A DNA stretch of 36,419 nt from Bacteroidaceae bacterium (GCA_011959205.1 BLLV01000207.1:1-36419); one strand, 5' to 3'. Counted from the first letter of the stretch, positions 1 through 7,667 are shown. Numbers and translations: made by a program. Notes: generated by a model not told the origin, from the letters alone.

Positions 1-124
1 GGTGGTTTCCGATGCTTCAAACACTATTATCAGGAATATGTCTGCAAACATCTGATCCGTTTGTTTGTTTTAATTACACCTACTAAAATGGGATATTTTA
101 AGAACCGAGTTACGGTGTTATATC

Positions 125-229
125 TTGATTATTAACTTTATTACCCATTCTACAGCAATTGAGGGTTCAACACTTACCGAAGCGGAGGCGCAAATGCTTT
201 TCGATGAAGGCTTGACCGCTAAAGGGAAA
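125..229 (+). pseudogene. Fic-family protein, N-terminal remnant
   Basis: The reading frame encodes a stretch containing HSTAIEGSTLTEAEAQMLFD followed by EGLTAKGK. This is the N-terminal signature of Fic-domain proteins (the helix with T-x-I-E-G that precedes the catalytic Fic core). After about residue 35 the similarity stops and the frame continues as the antisense of the neighbouring minus-strand lipoprotein fragment, so the HPFxxGNGR catalytic core is absent. I read it as a decayed fragment left by a rearrangement. The true 5' end is not clear; the open frame begins with a TTG. Confidence 0.55.
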
Positions 230-295
230 GCACAGCACCGTTACCTCATAACCGTTAACGGGCTGATTGTATTGTATCAGGATGTGATGCGGTCT

Positions 296-457
296 GATGT
301 TGAAAACGTCACGATAGAAAAGACGGTCAGCTTTGGCGATATCAACTTGTATGGTGTCGGTTGCAACTGTTATGCAGGATGATTTGTGCTGACCGGAACA
401 AGCGTAGAACGCTGCTACCAACATAAAGCATAGGGCGTTTGAAAATGTTTTCATCAT
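296..457 (-). pseudogene. 6-bladed beta-propeller lipoprotein, N-terminal remnant
   Basis: The minus strand encodes a lipoprotein-like signal peptide (hydrophobic core, then FYAC-SGQ) followed by DTIQVDIAKADRLFYRDVFN. That stretch resembles the start of Bacteroidales 6-bladed beta-propeller lipoproteins, where a D-I-x-K-A-x-x-L-x-x-x-D-x-F segment leads into the first blade. The expected continuation (I-I-P-L-E-T-T) is missing and the frame runs into sequence antisense to the Fic remnant. The open frame continues to 167, but only the first ~54 residues look genuine. It starts 32 nt after the HD-domain gene in the same direction. The family call is moderate because little sequence is left. Confidence 0.4.
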
Positions 458-489
458 AATATATCTTTCATTATTCAGGATTTATATCT

Positions 490-1065
490 TTAGAACAGTA
501 AAGACTTTATCTGTTCTAATTTGTCGGGATATTCGGCATAATAGGCTCCTTGCTCGGTTGCCATCTTATTGGGGCTTGGTTCTATCCCTACACGGTTCAA
601 GTCCAGTCTGTCCGCATCAAAACAGGTATCGATGGTCGGCTCTCCCGTCTTGTGTTCGGTTGTATGCAGTTCACATGCTTTTTCTAATAATGAGAATTCA
701 TTGTCGGATAATTCTTTCAGTAACGTTCTTCTAATGGAGTGAAGCATCTTTGCAGCCCTGATTCCATGTTCAAAATCCCATCCGTCATCCAATCGGCATT
801 TGTCGTGCAGATAGGCGAATAGGCGAACGACTGTTATATTAATATCTTTACGGATACAGAACGCTCCATTTCGTTTTTCCAAACTCAATATGATTCCGTT
901 ACGCTCTACCCTTTGCCAATGTGACAGCCCATGAATATCTCCGAGTTTCCAGTCTGATGAAGCAAACCGTTTTACAATATTTATATTCAAGTCGGGCAGT
1001 CTAGGCAGTTCCACAGCGGGAGTGAGTGCCGTTGCTGGGGTTTTTCTTTGGAAGAATTTCATCAT
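490..1065 (-). CDS. HD-domain protein (putative metal-dependent hydrolase)
   Basis: A 191-residue cytoplasmic protein with an HD-superfamily arrangement: IHGLSHWQRV (His49), AYLHDKCR (His87-Asp88), a histidine-rich segment near residue 134 (ELHTTEHKTG) and a final CFDADRLDLNRVG with Asp150/Asp152. The order H...HD...H...D is that of metal-binding HD phosphohydrolases. Asp-Ala-Asp-Arg-Leu-Asp before the last helix is typical of small HD proteins whose substrate is unknown. No partner domain is present. Two adjacent ATG codons could serve as start. It lies in a run of minus-strand flanking genes, 158 nt downstream of the lipocalin-like gene, so it may have its own promoter. The substrate cannot be deduced. 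Confidence 0.7.
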   Translation of the reverse strand: MMKFFQRKTPATALTPAVELPRLPDLNINIVKRFASSDWKLGDIHGLSHWQRVERNGIILSLEKRNGAFCIRKDINITVVRLFAYLHDKCRLDDGWDFEHGIRAAKMLHSIRRTLLKELSDNEFSLLEKACELHTTEHKTGEPTIDTCFDADRLDLNRVGIEPSPNKMATEQGAYYAEYPDKLEQIKSLLF

Positions 1066-1223
1066 GCTTGGATTGAAATATGATTGTTATCTGCCGTAAA
1101 ATTAGCAATAATTCTGTTATCAAAGGGTGTGATTGTATAATCGGTTATCGTTTGTATTGCACGGCTAAAACAAAGCCGTAACAGAGTATCACTCCATTAC
1201 GACTTTTCACGATTTCTTCTATT

Positions 1224-1616
1224 CTACTGTTTTACTAAAGTCATAGTAAATTCATAATCATCATCCCATTTTCCATCATAATCATGCCAAGTATATTTAT
1301 AAGTAGCTTGATTTTTAGAAATAGTTATCGTACCTTCAATATAATCATCCTGATTCAGTATGATTTTCAGGTTGCTACCGTTCAGAGTATAAGAACAATT
1401 AGATGAAGATTCTTCTCCGTCATCCCAAATTAAGCCGCCATTACTTTTGAAAGTGAAAGAGCCTGAACGCATATCTTCATCAAAGCTTGAAGTATATTTC
1501 CAAGTACCCTCAATTGTAGCGTTTGCCTCTTCTTCATCATCATCACTACAAGCTACGAAGTTCACACACATAATTACGGCTATCAAAGCCATTCCGATTA
1601 ATCTTAATGTTTTCAT
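1224..1616 (-). CDS. Lipocalin-like lipoprotein
   Basis: A 130-residue exported lipoprotein. The N terminus is a type II signal peptide ending in the lipobox FVAC (Cys23), followed by an acidic tether (SDDDEEEA). The mature part starts with IEGTWKYTS, the G-x-W motif that opens lipocalin-like barrels, and continues as alternating beta strands (SFTFKSNG, CSYTLNGSNLKI, EGTITISKNQATYKY) ending in YEFTMTLVKQ. This is the usual layout of the small Bacteroidales lipocalin-like proteins. The acidic residues after Cys resemble the lipoprotein export signal that directs Bacteroidetes lipoproteins to the cell surface. Ligand unknown. Confidence 0.75.
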   Translation of the reverse strand: MKTLRLIGMALIAVIMCVNFVACSDDDEEEANATIEGTWKYTSSFDEDMRSGSFTFKSNGGLIWDDGEESSSNCSYTLNGSNLKIILNQDDYIEGTITISKNQATYKYTWHDYDGKWDDDYEFTMTLVKQ

Positions 1617-1709
1617 TTTATTATATAGATTGTTGTTCTAGCTCCTATGTTCATTCTCAGAGCGTTATAAAATAAGGCATGAGGAACACGACATAAAGCC
1701 GCATGCTTT

Positions 1710-2717
1710 TTAATTCATAGAATCGACAATCTGTCTAAACACTTCCGCTGCGTGTATATGACCGCTTGCAGGAAGCCCTTGTTTCTTCAAGACCACAAGA
1801 ATTGTATATTGAGGATTGTCAGCAGGGAAGTAACCACAGAAATCCATGATATAGGTTAAATCATCAGGATTTCCTATCTGTATTGTTCCTCCTTTGCCCG
1901 CTACCTTTGCCTTATTTGTATTGGCATGCTTTCCAAGTCCTTCTGCTACCGTTCTTTCCAGTGCTTGACGAATACTATCTATGTTTGCTTTAGAGGCTAT
2001 CTGAGGGCTGATAATAGCTACACTATCCTTATATAGCTGGGGTTGCACCATGCGCCCATGATTGGCTATCGCATTGTAGAATGCAATCAACTGAATTGGA
2101 GATATTTTTGAAGCAGCCACATCGGTATTCAATATGCAATCCAGCCCCTTGACAGAATCGGGCTTACCATAACCGATTTGCTTGATTGCAGCTTCGTATT
2201 CGGACTTTTTATCGCCAAAGGCACGTTCCTTTACCAAGACTTCTCCAATGTGAGAATTGGTAGCTATCGCCCATTCTACGGTTATCTTCCCATAGCCACC
2301 TCTATGCCAATTATGGTCTTTAATCGTATCGCCACCTGAGATATAAATACCTTCACCTACATCTACGGTGTCGGATAGGCTGACCTTGCCAGTTTCCAGT
2401 GCAGCCAAAAGGGTGGCTACCTGCCTTTGTTCCGTTGGATATGGGGTGCAGAAATCGGTTGTAGGCTGGAACGGGGAGAGGGTATCTTTCCGTTCCAGTC
2501 CTACCATTGCTCTGATATAACCCGTAGCGGTTTTCATGACAATAACTTTGCCTGATGTAGCTTGATGCTCTATCATTGAGGTTGTCAAAAGAGTATCTAC
2601 TTTATTTTTCAGTAAAACATCAATGGTAGAGCTAGAAAGTTGTATGTCTTTCTGATATTTACATGATGTAACAATCATTGATAGGTAACATACCCATATA
2701 ACGTCTTTGAATTTCAT
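1710..2717 (-). CDS. Penicillin-binding transpeptidase-like lipoprotein, catalytic motifs replaced
   Basis: A 335-residue protein that begins with a lipoprotein signal (IVTSC, Cys19) and then follows the fold order of a PBP transpeptidase domain: IVMKTATGYIRAMVG (strand before the active site), LLAALETGKVSLSDTVD, WAIATNSHIGEV, ISPIQLIAFYNAIANHGRMV and a C-terminal FCGYFPADNPQYTILVVL. The three catalytic motifs are changed. The S-x-x-K position reads TEQR (95-98), the S-x-N region reads T-N-S-H (153-156), and the K-T-G motif reads K-G-G (275-277). It is therefore unlikely to acylate beta-lactams or cross-link peptidoglycan. It may be a pseudoenzyme or a decaying gene, although the frame is fully open. 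It starts 26 nt after the cysteine-rich gene and is probably co-transcribed with it. Confidence 0.7.
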   Translation of the reverse strand: MKFKDVIWVCYLSMIVTSCKYQKDIQLSSSTIDVLLKNKVDTLLTTSMIEHQATSGKVIVMKTATGYIRAMVGLERKDTLSPFQPTTDFCTPYPTEQRQVATLLAALETGKVSLSDTVDVGEGIYISGGDTIKDHNWHRGGYGKITVEWAIATNSHIGEVLVKERAFGDKKSEYEAAIKQIGYGKPDSVKGLDCILNTDVAASKISPIQLIAFYNAIANHGRMVQPQLYKDSVAIISPQIASKANIDSIRQALERTVAEGLGKHANTNKAKVAGKGGTIQIGNPDDLTYIMDFCGYFPADNPQYTILVVLKKQGLPASGHIHAAEVFRQIVDSMN

Positions 2718-2743
2718 ATATTTATTTTTTTGATATTAGCTTA

Positions 2744-3793
2744 TTATTCATAGGCGTATCTATACCAACCGCAACAATCGATGCATTGGGCTGTTCCATC
2801 GTTGTAGATATTGACTTTTCCACTACCACAATAAGGGCATAGCATTAATCTGCCATGTGTAAATACCATTTGCGATTCGTCAGGCAAGGTTTGACTCCAT
2901 AAAGATTCTGCTTTCTTAAAATAATCACAATAATATCTTGTAAATATCCCTAATTCAGAGTAGATTTTAAAATTACTACATGGATTAAATGCACTAACAA
3001 AATAAGTGCATTGGGAACAGATTAAATTAACGTCAGAACACCTCTTTATAAATCTGCGATGGATATCACAATGTGTGTATTTGTAATTAAGGCATTTATA
3101 GCATCTATTAATAAAAGTGAAATATTCAAAATTAGAACAATCTTTTCTAAAACCTTTGTGAATATAACAATAACAGTCAATTCCTATATTTTCCTCATGA
3201 CGACTACCGATAAAATTAACACACCTATTGCATTTATCAACAAATTCGGAATAGCCTAGGAAATCAGAGCAATTCTTTATAAATTTATCATGGATGCGAC
3301 AGTATATCTCAATATCATTCTGATTGCAATTTCTAATACAATTAGCACATTTAATACATTTGTTATTAAAATCAGGGCAGTTTTCTATAAGCTGTTCGTG
3401 AATTAAACATTTATTTTGTAGATAAACACATGATAAGCAATGAGAAAAAGATAGTTTGCCAACATTTCTAAATTTACACTCTCTTTTTTTGAAGTTAGGG
3501 CAATTTACAAGAAGTTTCTTGTGGATATTGCATTTAGATGTCATATGCGAATAATTACAACATCCCTTGCATTTGTCATTAAAATCAAGGCAGTCTTCTA
3601 TAAAATCCTTGTGGATGTTGCATTTAGAAGTCATATGTGAGTAGTTACAACATCCCTTGCATTTATCGTTCCTTTTAAAATCGGGACAATTCTCAATAAG
3701 TTCTTCATAAATATTACATTTAGAATTCGTATGAGAATAGTTGAAGCATCTGATGCATTTTACTTTTGGGGGCATAATGTTATTACAAAACAC
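2744..3793 (-). CDS. Cysteine-rich tandem-repeat protein with C-terminal zinc ribbon
   Basis: I do not recognise this 349-residue protein. It is built almost entirely from about eight imperfect repeats of 30-40 residues. Each has the form C-x2-C-x(4-5)-H-x4-C-x-I-H-x(6-8)-C-x-[DN]-F, for example CKGCCNYSHMTSKCNIHKDF. Two units are nearly identical at DNA level (about 3525-3590 and 3605-3670), pointing to recent duplication. The C terminus is a separate zinc ribbon, CPYC (319-322) paired with C-x2-C (337-340). Spacing of Cys and His suggests metal-binding modules in tandem. There is no signal peptide or membrane segment. An internal ATG at 3775 (MPPKVKC) could be the start instead. It lies 30 nt downstream of the 208-residue gene and upstream of the PBP-like gene. 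Confidence 0.7.
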   Translation of the reverse strand: MFCNNIMPPKVKCIRCFNYSHTNSKCNIYEELIENCPDFKRNDKCKGCCNYSHMTSKCNIHKDFIEDCLDFNDKCKGCCNYSHMTSKCNIHKKLLVNCPNFKKRECKFRNVGKLSFSHCLSCVYLQNKCLIHEQLIENCPDFNNKCIKCANCIRNCNQNDIEIYCRIHDKFIKNCSDFLGYSEFVDKCNRCVNFIGSRHEENIGIDCYCYIHKGFRKDCSNFEYFTFINRCYKCLNYKYTHCDIHRRFIKRCSDVNLICSQCTYFVSAFNPCSNFKIYSELGIFTRYYCDYFKKAESLWSQTLPDESQMVFTHGRLMLCPYCGSGKVNIYNDGTAQCIDCCGWYRYAYE

Positions 3794-3823
3794 TAATTAA
3801 AAAGTTCTTATTTTTTTAAGTCG

Positions 3824-4450
3824 TTATAAATAATTGTTTATAGACGCTTGGAGTTCCTTTAATAAATTTTCACGTTCATGTCCTTCTAATGTAAAATCAA
3901 TGCACATAACACTTTGATTACTAACTCGTGTCGGGTCAAGAAAAGAACGTGCTTTGACTATCTTTCTATCAAGAACCTTTACTGAAACCATATGCTTGGC
4001 AAGTACCTGATAAAAAGATAAATCATTGGGGTATTTAAGTGCCATTTCATAGAATTTAGTGATATTCCCATCAGGGTCAAAATTCTCCCGGTTAGCTGCG
4101 TATTTTTTCCCAGTCAGAATTACTGCTTCACCTTCAATAGGATTAGGTTCGGCTTCATATAGGACCTTTCTTATAGTTGAAGGAAAAAACATTTTTACCG
4201 AACCATCAGGAGTTGCAACAAATACAACTCTTGACATATGTCCGCTACGCATTGGAACATCCCACACTTGCATGGATATTTCAGGGCGAAAAATAAAGAT
4301 TTCATCCTTTACGAATATAGACATGTCAATATTTGTCGCAGAAGATTCAACCATCGCTAAAGAAGATATGGACATTTTTCTTCTTTCAATTTCAGCATTC
4401 ATCATATCAATGGCTTCATGCTTGATTTTTTTTAAAAATAGTTCTGCCAT
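3824..4450 (-). CDS. Hypothetical protein, 208 residues
   Basis: Not recognised. The sequence opens with an amphipathic, charged helix (FLKKIKHEAIDMMNAEIERR), followed by a mostly beta region (IFVKDEIFIFRPEISMQVWD, SRVVFVATPDGSVKMFF) and a mixed C-terminal half rich in Lys and Glu. There is no signal peptide, transmembrane segment or obvious nucleotide-binding motif. It is the first gene of a tight minus-strand group (30 nt to the cysteine-rich gene, then 26 nt to the PBP-like gene), and a putative small-RNA gene ends about 60 nt upstream of its start. Codon use and base composition match the surrounding AT-rich flank rather than the element to the right. Confidence 0.6.
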   Translation of the reverse strand: MAELFLKKIKHEAIDMMNAEIERRKMSISSLAMVESSATNIDMSIFVKDEIFIFRPEISMQVWDVPMRSGHMSRVVFVATPDGSVKMFFPSTIRKVLYEAEPNPIEGEAVILTGKKYAANRENFDPDGNITKFYEMALKYPNDLSFYQVLAKHMVSVKVLDRKIVKARSFLDPTRVSNQSVMCIDFTLEGHERENLLKELQASINNYL

Positions 4451-4507
4451 AACATTTTTTAGCCAACCAATTCCCGAAGTAAGCAGTTTTCACTTTAGAT
4501 ATAGGCA

Positions 4508-4743
4508 TAAAAAAGGTGTGGGAACCTTTTGCTTTATCCTCGTAACAGGCTCTTGCATTGTTTCTGGAATGGATAAAGCAATAGCCCCACACCAAGAGGT
4601 ATATAGTTCACCTGACAGATGAGTATATATCTAAGTGTGAGTGCTATCATCTTCATTCCAGTTTCAAATTTGCGAGATTTGTCACAAGAAGATAATCTCA
4701 ATAACACCTTTTCGTTAATATGTCTGCCCTCCAAACTTGGAGA
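4508..4743 (-). ncRNA. Putative small RNA with intrinsic terminator
   Basis: A minus-strand transcript is predicted from about 4743 to about 4508. It is bounded by a consensus Bacteroidetes promoter at 4750-4780 and by a long hairpin followed by six T. No convincing protein frame lies inside. Internal stems visible by eye are CTCCAA/TTGGAG near the 5' end, GAGATT/AATCTC in the middle, and the 3' hairpin with arms GGTGTGGG/CCCACACC enclosing an 11-bp perfect stem TTGCTTTATCC/GGATAAAGCAA. It does not show the diagnostic sequences of RNase P, SRP RNA or tmRNA. A 6S-type regulatory RNA is one possibility; a leader or guide-like RNA for the downstream 208-residue gene is another. Confidence 0.5.
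4509..4593 (-). terminator. Rho-independent terminator of the putative small RNA
   Basis: On the minus strand, GGTGTGGG (4593-4586) and an inner TTGCTTTATCC (4581-4571) pair with GGATAAAGCAA (4539-4529) and CCCACACC (4522-4515). T6 follows at once (4514-4509). The loop is about 31 nt. The stem is perfect in both segments, separated by a small asymmetric internal loop. Confidence 0.6.
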
Positions 4744-4749
4744 ACGTTG

Positions 4750-4780
4750 CAAAAGTATAGAAAAGGTATTGGAACTCAAA
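4750..4780 (-). promoter_or_regulatory. Consensus Bacteroidetes promoter, minus strand
   Basis: Reading the minus strand, TTTG (4780-4777) is followed by exactly 19 nt and then TACTTTTG (4757-4750), a perfect TTTG-N19-TAnnTTTG primary-sigma-factor promoter. This is the best match to the consensus seen in the window. Expected start of transcription is near 4743. The nearest minus-strand gene start is 300 nt away, which is why a small RNA or long leader is inferred. Confidence 0.65.
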
Positions 4781-5108
4781 AGAAAATATCTTGAATTTCA
4801 CGAAAATAGGTTGCAGAGCATATTTTAGGGAATATATGAATCCCCAAAGCAATCTCTAGGTATCTGTACGAGTAGCGAGCCTATAGATGCCGAATAGAGA
4901 CGGTTCCCGAGCTGTTTATTGGGGCGATGAAACTTTCTCAAGGCTGCTGTTTTTGGGCTGCAAGGGCAAAGGAATATGGTTTGAAGATTGGGTATGCTTT
5001 ATTAATAATATGCAAATTTGTGCTGTTGCCGGATGTGGTATATCTGAGGGTATGATATATATTCATATCTCAGATAAACGGTATTAGCTAATAATTGCAA
5101 ATATATTA
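4781..5108. other. Intergenic, no gene recognised
   Basis: AT-rich stretch between the small-RNA promoter and the tmRNA promoter. Short open frames exist on both strands (for example 4887-5087, plus) but have no recognisable similarity, promoter or coding character. I see nothing else supportable here. Confidence 0.4.
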
Positions 5109-5138
5109 TTGTTGGTAACAAAAGAATATGTATCTTTG
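5109..5138 (+). promoter_or_regulatory. Promoter of the tmRNA precursor
   Basis: TATCTTTG (5131-5138) is a perfect TAnnTTTG -7 element, with TTG at 5109-5111 at -33 spacing (19 nt). Transcription from about 5145 would give the tmRNA a leader of ~108 nt. The leader can form an imperfect stem (GGGCATGAAAAA at 5156-5167 with TTTTTCATCCCC at 5187-5198), presumably removed by RNase processing. Confidence 0.6.
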
Positions 5139-5252
5139 CATCAAAGAAAGCGGTAGGGCATGAAAAAATAATGTACTATTTATCCCTTTTTCATCCCCTG
5201 ACTTAGAAATAAGCATCGCAATCTTTTAAATTTCAGACCGTTATAAAGTCAT

Positions 5253-5646
5253 GGGGTTGACTGGATTTGACAGCGTGGCTAAGTGGTATGTAAGCATGCA
5301 GTGCGTGGTTGATTGGCACTATAATCCCAGTTTTCAAAATTTTATCTGGCAACGAAAATTATGCTCTTGCTGCTTAATCGAATCATAGTAGATTAGCTTT
5401 ATTTCCGCCAAAGTGGTGGAAACGAGACATCACTCAAAAGCTCTTGTTCCGAAGCGTTTGATCAAGTGGTGCAGTAAAATCGGGAATAGTTAGAGATCCG
5501 CCTCGTGTCTCTTACGAAAATTTAGAGGATAAGGTATAAGTTGGTGGCTTCGGTCCTGCTTATACTCGAAAATTCAGGCGAAGATAAGCATGTAGAAAGC
5601 GTATGGCTTCCTCGTTTGGACGAGGGTTCGACTCCCTCCAGCTCCA
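5253..5646 (+). ncRNA. ssrA: Transfer-messenger RNA (tmRNA)
   Basis: The RNA rescues stalled ribosomes with SmpB: it is charged with alanine, enters the A site and supplies a short reading frame encoding a degradation tag. The 5' end GGGGUUG (5253-5259) pairs with CAGCUCC (5639-5645) to form the acceptor stem, with discriminator A5646 and a T-arm GAGGGTTCGACTCCCTC just before. The 3' CCA is not fully encoded. The tag frame begins at GGC 5348 and reads GNENYALAA before TAA at 5375-5377, ending in the LAA recognised by ClpXP-type proteases. Length (~394 nt) is normal. The gene's 3' end is immediately followed by an integrase-carrying element, matching the frequent use of tmRNA genes as integration sites. 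Confidence 0.95.
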
Positions 5647-5693
5647 CTTGACGGGTCGGACAGATTCCGGCCAACAAAAGTCTAAACAAGACT

Positions 5694-5728
5694 AAACCGC
5701 ACAATATCAACTTATTGTGCGGTTTTTT
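5694..5728 (+). terminator. Terminator after tmRNA
   Basis: A perfect 13-bp stem, 5694-5706 with 5713-5725 (core ACCGCACAATA/TATTGTGCGGT), a 6-nt loop, and a run of six T at 5723-5728. It lies 48 nt past the tmRNA 3' end. Whether it is host DNA or comes from the integrated element depends on where the attachment crossover lies. Confidence 0.85.
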
Positions 5729-5803
5729 AATGCCTAAAAATGACGACTCAGGACCGTCATCGGACAGAAAAAAGACTGAACAAGACACCCATTGGTTGCA
5801 AAT

Positions 5804-5851
5804 CTGCTACACAAAAATCGTGAGATGCCAAATGTAGCAGTTGTGTAGCAG
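5804..5851. repeat. Candidate integrase arm-type sites (TGTAGCAG octamers)
   Basis: The ~430 bp between the tmRNA terminator and the integrase gene has no coding gene. It contains the octamer TGTAGCAG twice in direct orientation 11 bp apart (5833-5840, 5844-5851) and once inverted (CTGCTACA, 5804-5811). The outer pair forms a 10-bp inverted repeat, CTGCTACACA/TGTGTAGCAG. Repeated short motifs next to the core site are the usual arrangement of arm-type binding sites for lambda/IntDOT-type integrases. TCGGACA also recurs here (5656, 5760 and 5931). Confidence 0.5.
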
Positions 5852-6160
5852 TAAGTGTCGTAACTATGTTTTGTGCAGCACTTTACGAAACCGAAACTCT
5901 GACATAAGTCGGAAAATAGCGGCCAAAATCGGACATCTGATGGCACACAAGAAATGGAGTCCGGTGGCATAGTCCGAAGCTTACATTTGATACCTAATTT
6001 TCTATTCCCATGCACTCCGTCAGAATACGCAGAACATCATGTCCGCTATTCGTCCTCTATTGGCCGAGGTGAGTCTAAGCAAAATTAAGTTTAACTCGTT
6101 ATGAATTTTGCAAGGGGGTAAAAACCCTGCGCAATCATAACCACCAAATCCAAATGTAAG

Positions 6161-7378
6161 ATGAAACAGAGCACATTTAAGATTCTGTTCTATCTCCGAA
6201 GCAATCATGTCAACAAGGATGGTACATCCGCCATCATCGTGCGCGTGTCTATTGACGGAGAAAGACAGGACTGGAGCACAAAATTGGTTTGCGAGCCAGA
6301 AAGATGGGATGGGAAAGCCGGTAAAGCCACCGGTCGTTCATCCAAGTCTTTTGAGATCAATAACCATCTTCAGGATATTCAGACTATTCTGACCAATCAT
6401 TTCTATGACATCCAGCGTCGTCACGGCTACGTTACCGTAGAAATGGTGCGCAACGCCTACATGGGCATCACCCAGCGGGAGGAATCACTCCTGAAACTCT
6501 ATGAGCAGCATCTGGAGGACACCAAGAAGCTCGTCGGACTCAGCAAAGCCGACCCCACCTACCGCAAGTACGAAAGAATGTACCGCCGCGTGGTGGAGTT
6601 CATGAAGAAGAAGTACAATATCACCGACATTCCCCTGAGAGAGATAAAGTATCAGTTCATCGTGGACTTGGAGTTCTTCCTCCGTACCGAGTATAAATAC
6701 TCGCAGAACACCACCTACAAGTGCATGAAGTTCTTCAAGCAGGTAATCAACAAAGCCATCCGCGCCGGACTGATAACCGTTGACCCCTTCAACGGCTACA
6801 AAATCTCCATCGAGCGTGTTGACCGTGGCTATCTTACCGAAGACGAGCTTTGCAAGATGATGCAGAAAGAGTTTGCCTCCAAGCGACTGGAACAGGTGCG
6901 CGACATCTTCATCTTCGCCTGCTTCACCGGGCTGGCATACATCGACCTCGCCCACCTCCGTGTCGACAACATCCAGAAGATGTTCGACGGTCGCTTGTGG
7001 ATAGTCACCCACCGTCAGAAGACCAACACGAAGGTAATGGTACCCCTACTTCCGCCGGCCCTGAAAATCCTCAACAAATATGAGGGCTGCTACACCGACG
7101 GCCAGCTCATGCCGATAATCACCAATCAGAAGCTCAACTGCTATCTGAAGGAGATAGCCGACATCTGTGGCATCGAGAAGAACCTGACGTTCCATCTCGC
7201 CCGGCACACCTTCGCCACTACCATGACCCTCGGCCGTGGAGTGCCCATCGAGTCGGTATCAAAGATGCTCGGCCACACAAATATCCAGACCACACAGATC
7301 TACGCGAGAATTACCGCCGACAAAATCGGAAAGGATATGGACATTCTTTCCAAAAACCTCGGCAATCTCGATTTCTAA
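6161..7378 (+). CDS. Tyrosine recombinase / ICE integrase
   Basis: This 405-residue site-specific recombinase would integrate and excise the element at ssrA. The N-terminal arm-binding domain (1-100) is followed by a SAM-like core-binding domain (105-215) and the catalytic domain (220-400). The visible catalytic residues are Lys287 region (HRQKTNTK), HLARH (His345, Arg348), His372 in LGHTN and the nucleophile Tyr381 in TQIYARI. The box-I arginine is replaced: the motif reads FTGLAYIDL with Ala259. This substitution is common among Bacteroidetes integrases and also occurs in IntDOT (Ser). The gene is next to the tmRNA and points away from it. A GAATTTTG motif at 6103-6110 is a weak -7 candidate. 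A small GGG...CCC hairpin lies in the leader. Confidence 0.93.
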   Translation: MKQSTFKILFYLRSNHVNKDGTSAIIVRVSIDGERQDWSTKLVCEPERWDGKAGKATGRSSKSFEINNHLQDIQTILTNHFYDIQRRHGYVTVEMVRNAYMGITQREESLLKLYEQHLEDTKKLVGLSKADPTYRKYERMYRRVVEFMKKKYNITDIPLREIKYQFIVDLEFFLRTEYKYSQNTTYKCMKFFKQVINKAIRAGLITVDPFNGYKISIERVDRGYLTEDELCKMMQKEFASKRLEQVRDIFIFACFTGLAYIDLAHLRVDNIQKMFDGRLWIVTHRQKTNTKVMVPLLPPALKILNKYEGCYTDGQLMPIITNQKLNCYLKEIADICGIEKNLTFHLARHTFATTMTLGRGVPIESVSKMLGHTNIQTTQIYARITADKIGKDMDILSKNLGNLDF

Positions 7379-7401
7379 GCTGAACATTCCATAAGCCTCT
7401 T

Positions 7402-7437
7402 GCGAGTGCCGTTCGGGAATGCTCGGACGGCACTCGC
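7402..7437 (+). terminator. Hairpin after the integrase gene
   Basis: A perfect 11-bp stem GCGAGTGCCGT (7402-7412) / ACGGCACTCGC (7427-7437) 23 nt after the stop codon. It lacks a following T tract, so it may stabilise the mRNA end or act only as a weak terminator. Confidence 0.5.
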
Positions 7438-7628
7438 TGTGTCCTGACGTGAGATTTTCAAAAAAATTTCCACAAATTTCTACTTTAACATTCATTAAGA
7501 GTATTTGTATAAGTCGCTGTTATTCAACGATGAATTATTGCGGATTTTAGAAAATCAAGCGTTTTTTATCCTACACTTATCCCAACTCTATCCCGGAGTT
7601 ATCATAGATGCACCTCCTTTTCCCGAAG

Positions 7629-7636
7629 TAACTTTG
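7629..7636 (+). promoter_or_regulatory. -7 element of the excision-type operon
   Basis: TAACTTTG is a perfect TAnnTTTG, 31 bp upstream of the first HTH gene. No TTTG occurs at the -33 position, suggesting activator dependence. Apart from this element and the integrase hairpin, the 7379-7667 gap shows nothing else. Confidence 0.55.
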
Positions 7637-7667
7637 CATCACAAACAAACCGCTAAACCCACCTGAT

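Noticed and set aside
4515-4593. Retron msr/msd or insertion-sequence inverted ends
   Set aside because: No reverse transcriptase or transposase is nearby. The hairpin is followed by T6 and fits an intrinsic terminator better.
4534-4779. 81-residue minus-strand frame overlapping the small-RNA region
   Set aside because: It starts upstream of the predicted transcription start and runs into the terminator hairpin. The peptide shows no recognisable features.
4887-5087. 66-residue plus-strand frame upstream of tmRNA
   Set aside because: No similarity, promoter or ribosome-binding context; composition is typical of random AT-rich sequence.
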